A stretch of 8,558 bases of DNA, taken from an uncultured Lachnospiraceae bacterium (lineage in GTDB: Bacteria; Bacillota; Clostridia; Lachnospirales; Lachnospiraceae). A program made the position numbers and the translations under genes. Below the pieces are notes generated by a model that had not been told where the DNA came from, ran no database searches, and worked only from the letters and a program-made list of their open reading frames with translations. Shown piece after piece: positions 6,690 to 8,558 of this stretch; positions within the stretch are counted from its first letter, which is position 1; the number at the start of each line of letters is the position of its first letter. Where the stretch lies: positions 1 through 8,558 of the forward strand of contig CAKRNI010000105.1 of the NCBI GenBank assembly GCA_934370915.1. Reading direction: 5' to 3'.

Positions 6690-6697
6690 TTCCCAAC

Positions 6698-7960
6698 ATG
6701 AAAGAAGCGATTCAGACACTTTTAACGTCCGACAAGATGACTCATGCCTTCGAATACCTGAAACAGGATGAAGCGCACACCATCGACCAGCAGATCGAGC
6801 TCGTTCAGATCTCCTCCTTCAGCCCCTTTGAGGAGAAGCGCGCGATCCGTTTTAAAGAGCTTCTGACCGAGGCAGGTCTCGACCCGGTGATGGATGAGGT
6901 CCACAACGTTTACGCCCATATCCATGGAACCGGTAACGGTCCGACTCTCTATGTCTCCGCTCATCTGGACACCGTATTCCCGCCGGAAACTCCGCTCCCG
7001 GTGAAACGCGAAGGAACAAAGATCTACGCACCGGGAATCGGCGATGATACCCGCGGACTGGCTGAGATCCTTACGTTGGCAAGAGCCATCAAAGAATCCG
7101 GCTTAAAACCGGTCGGTGATATCATCATCGGCGGCAACGTCGGTGAGGAAGGTCTCGGAGACCTCCGCGGCATGCGCCACTTCTTCTCGAAAAACGCGGA
7201 CAAGGTTGACGGTTTTATCTCCGTTGACGGTGCAGGCTGCCTGATCTGCCACGGCGGCACCGGAAGCCACCGTTACGAGGTAACCTTCCGCGGACCGGGC
7301 GGACATTCCTTCGGCGCCTTCGGCCTTGTAAACCCGATTTTTGCCATGGGCCGAGCTATCTCCTACATCTCTGAGCTCCGCACACCGAGAGAGCCGAAGA
7401 CTACCTTCTCCGTCGGTGTCGTAAACGGCGGAACCTCCATCAATGCCATCGCGTATGAGTGTTCCATGCTTGTCGATATCCGTTCCAACGGCTTAAAGGA
7501 GCTTGAAGAGCTTGATGCAAAGCTTCAGGAGTGCATCAAACGTGCTGTCGAGGATGAAAATAACCGTTGGGAAACCGAGCGTTCCTACGAAGAATCTAAG
7601 GACAGCTTTGATCACAACGGACGTATCACTGTGGAAGTAAAACAGATCGGAAACCGTCCGGCAGGAAGCCAGCCGAAGGACTGTGAGATCGTGAGCGCCA
7701 CAGCAGCAGCCTTTGAGGCATGCAATGAGACTGTAGAATATGAGAGCGCAGGAAGTACCGATGCAAATATCCCGATCAGCCTCGGAATCCCCGCGATCTG
7801 CGTCGGCGGAGGCGGAAAAGGCGGTGCCTGCCATTCCGTCGACGAGTGGTATGACAGCAAAGACGCCTATAAGGGATCTCAGAGAGTCCTTGCGGCGATC
7901 TTCGCGCTTGTTGGACTTGATGGGGTGAGTGAGCCGCTGCTTTCCAAGCGGGAGAAATAA
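6698..7960 (+). CDS. M20-family metallopeptidase (PepT/ArgE-like)
   Basis: The product is 420 residues, a normal length for M20 enzymes, which use two metal ions (usually zinc) to cleave short peptides or N-acyl amino acids. The family motifs are present in order. SAHLDT supplies a metal ligand (H89) and the neighbouring Asp (D91). GDDTRG (D116/D117) supplies the bridging Asp. GEEGLGD supplies the catalytic base and a ligand (E150/E151). SVDGAG gives D177, and ACHSVDEW gives H379. The inserted dimerisation domain spans about residues 186-300 and carries the conserved GPGGHSFG (H203). There is no signal peptide or membrane helix, so it should be cytoplasmic. Start choice rests on the ribosome binding site and promoter. 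It is monocistronic between its own promoter and downstream hairpins. Sequence alone does not separate aminotripeptidase from aminoacylase or deacetylase activity, so I give no symbol. Confidence 0.92.
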   Translation: MKEAIQTLLTSDKMTHAFEYLKQDEAHTIDQQIELVQISSFSPFEEKRAIRFKELLTEAGLDPVMDEVHNVYAHIHGTGNGPTLYVSAHLDTVFPPETPLPVKREGTKIYAPGIGDDTRGLAEILTLARAIKESGLKPVGDIIIGGNVGEEGLGDLRGMRHFFSKNADKVDGFISVDGAGCLICHGGTGSHRYEVTFRGPGGHSFGAFGLVNPIFAMGRAISYISELRTPREPKTTFSVGVVNGGTSINAIAYECSMLVDIRSNGLKELEELDAKLQECIKRAVEDENNRWETERSYEESKDSFDHNGRITVEVKQIGNRPAGSQPKDCEIVSATAAAFEACNETVEYESAGSTDANIPISLGIPAICVGGGGKGGACHSVDEWYDSKDAYKGSQRVLAAIFALVGLDGVSEPLLSKREK

Positions 7961-8001
7961 GCTCTGCGTCCGCTTATATTCATACATAGCAGAATAAAGT
8001 T

Positions 8002-8066
8002 GAGAGGATCATTTGGAGGAAAGACTTACCATTTCACTCTAAAACTGATCCTCTCTTCTCATTTTA
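8002..8066 (+). terminator. Likely terminator of the M20 peptidase transcript
   Basis: A perfect 10-bp stem pairs GAGAGGATCA (8002-8011) with TGATCCTCTC (8046-8055) across a long 34-base loop and is followed by TTCTCATTTTAATT. It lies about 40 bases after the peptidase stop. The long loop and interrupted U-tract make it weaker than the 246-286 terminator. The loop contains GGAGGAAAG, which resembles a ribosome binding site, but no suitable start codon and frame follow it. Confidence 0.5.
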
Positions 8067-8086
8067 ATTACAAGAAAGAATGTGCC

Positions 8087-8132
8087 TTTTTATGTAATAG
8101 GGAATTCCTCGAAATTTCCTATTACATAAAAA
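8087..8132. repeat. Near-perfect 20-bp palindromic hairpin without a U-tract
   Basis: Bases 8087-8106 pair with 8113-8132 as a 20-bp stem with one G-U pair and a 6-base loop (CCTCGA). The outer arms are TTTTTATGTAATAGG and CCTATTACATAAAAA. Both strands end the stem in an A-run, not a T-run, so this is not a classical terminator in either direction. It may be a dispersed palindromic repeat (REP- or MITE-like) or an mRNA 3'-end structure. It shares its last two bases with the adjoining atpC terminator. Confidence 0.7.
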
Positions 8133-8195
8133 ACAGCATGCCAGGAATCCCGCCCGCAAGCCACGCTCACAGACCATCTTCCCAGCATGCTGTTT
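8128..8195 (-). terminator. Intrinsic terminator of atpC
   Basis: In the minus-strand transcript an 11-bp perfect stem, AAACAGCATGC (8195-8185) with GCATGCTGTTT (8141-8131), extends inward by six more pairs. Two of these are G-U wobbles (8184/8142, 8183/8143), giving about 17 bp. It is followed by a U-run from the six A's at 8128-8133. In the plus-strand transcript the two wobble pairs become mismatches, so the structure is better formed on the atpC side. The stem begins 34 bases after the atpC stop. On the plus strand the outer stem is followed by ATTTTCT and could act as a weaker second terminator. Confidence 0.75.
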
Positions 8196-8202
8196 ATTTT
8201 CT

Positions 8203-8229
8203 GGCTGTGTTTCCCACAGTCCTATTTTT
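8203..8229 (+). terminator. Compact plus-strand terminator before the atpC end
   Basis: GGCTGTG (8203-8209) pairs with CACAGTC (8215-8221), including one G-U, around a 5-base loop, and is followed by CTATTTTTTATTT. It could be a back-up terminator protecting atpC from rightward read-through of the peptidase transcript. The 7-bp stem is modest. Confidence 0.5.
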
Positions 8230-8558
8230 TATTTCTCATCCACCAGCGACAATCTCACCAGCGCCCGCTTCAAAGCGGCTTCGGCGCGGTCGATATCGGT
8301 CTGGGGATTTCTTTCCGCCAGACGTCTCTCTGCGCGGATCCTGGCTTCGTTGGCTCTCTTGCCATCGATGTTTTCCGGCCACTCGCAGGCTTCCGCGAGG
8401 ATCGTTACCTTCTCCGGCAGGACCTGTAAAAATCCGGAGAGCAGCGCCGCTTTTTTCACGCCGTCTGCCCCGTGGATCTTGAGAACGCCCGGCGCAACCG
8501 CGACGACCATCGGGATATGCTTCGGATAGATTCCGGCTTCCCCGTCTGCCGTGTTGAG
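8229..8558 (-). CDS. atpC: ATP synthase epsilon subunit, C-terminal part
   Basis: The frame is open from the window edge to a TAA at 8229-8231, giving the last 109 residues; about 25 N-terminal residues of a typical 130-140-residue epsilon chain lie outside. The fragment starts in the N-terminal beta-sandwich with TADGEAGIYPKHIPMV, matching the family's T-DGE-GI-P-H-P motif, followed by APGVLKI and GFLQVLPEKVTILAE. The C-terminal helical hairpin follows: RANEARIRAERRLAE and IDRAEAALKRALVRL. The epsilon subunit sits in the F1 central stalk, couples rotation to catalysis and can inhibit ATP hydrolysis. In Clostridia atpC is usually the last gene of the atp operon, which agrees with the strong minus-strand terminator directly after it. 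Confidence 0.93.
   Translation of the reverse strand, partial: LNTADGEAGIYPKHIPMVVAVAPGVLKIHGADGVKKAALLSGFLQVLPEKVTILAEACEWPENIDGKRANEARIRAERRLAERNPQTDIDRAEAALKRALVRLSLVDEK

Larger units (their letters stand above)
6367..6697. other. Divergent intergenic control region
   Basis: About 330 bases separate the start regions of the surface-protein gene (leftward) and the M20 peptidase (rightward). The stretch is AT-rich and I see no credible small gene in it. It holds one sigma-A-like promoter per direction (6473-6502 minus, 6633-6661 plus) and a 20-base-period direct repeat (6522-6556). It also holds three operator-like inverted repeats (6456-6469, 6594-6603 with 6600-6610, and 6658-6672). The minus-strand leader would be about 115 bases long; I recognise no known riboswitch in it. 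Confidence 0.7.

Noticed and set aside
6650..6697. N-terminal extension of the M20 peptidase from the ATG at 6650
   Set aside because: A near-consensus -10 (6656-6661) and a 15-base palindrome lie inside it, the predicted transcript starts downstream near 6668, and the ribosome binding site serves the ATG at 6698.
7493..7987. Minus-strand frame of 164 codons overlapping the peptidase
   Set aside because: It is antisense to the conserved C-terminal half of the M20 enzyme, including the His379 motif; no recognisable domain or start signal was found.
8087..8132. The 20-bp palindrome as an ordinary bidirectional terminator
   Set aside because: On both strands the stem ends in a run of A, not T, so the U-tract required for intrinsic termination is missing.
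8000..8482. Plus-strand frame of 160 codons across the hairpin region and atpC
   Set aside because: It runs through several terminator-like hairpins and antisense to atpC; the product has no coherent composition or motif.
1..8558. CRISPR array, insertion sequence, prophage or toxin-antitoxin module
   Set aside because: No regularly spaced identical repeats, transposase or integrase motifs, terminal inverted repeats bounding a gene, or paired small genes were seen.

Overview
The window looks like a chromosomal segment of a gut-type Gram-positive Clostridia, most likely Lachnospiraceae. The evidence is strong AGGAGG-like ribosome binding sites, U-tract terminators, and a very large secreted protein with a choline/glucan-binding repeat C-terminus of the kind common in that family. 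Housekeeping genes with GC-rich third codon positions flank a visibly more AT-rich surface-protein gene. The genus assignment is inference.

Layout: (1) 1-156, plus strand, the C-terminal end of a UraA-type uracil permease, cut by the window edge. (2) 246-286, a strong hairpin that can terminate both the permease (plus) and the surface-protein gene (minus). (3) 292-6351, minus strand, one uninterrupted gene for a protein of about 2019 residues. In order it has a signal peptide, an Ig-like N-terminal domain, two parallel beta-helix-like blocks, an InlB/FN3-like middle, a long stalk of MBG/YDG-type domains, a Ser/Asp-rich linker and choline-binding-type repeats at the C-terminus. (4) 6352-6697, a divergent control region with one good promoter per direction and several operator-like palindromes and direct repeats. 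(5) 6698-7960, plus strand, a cytoplasmic M20-family metallopeptidase with its metal-ligand and catalytic motifs present. (6) 7961-8228, a convergent intergenic region packed with four hairpins. (7) 8229-8558, minus strand, the C-terminal part of the ATP synthase epsilon subunit (atpC), presumably the last gene of the atp operon entering from the right.

Functionally, uracil uptake, peptide hydrolysis and ATP synthesis are ordinary core functions. The accessory element is the giant surface protein, apparently a monocistronic, separately regulated adhesin-like gene lying between core genes. I see no CRISPR array, tRNA, rRNA, transposase, integrase or phage gene, and no multi-gene novel system. 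The most rewarding material is the domain architecture and unassigned segments of the giant protein, the regulatory DNA in 6456-6672, and the hairpin cluster in 8002-8222.
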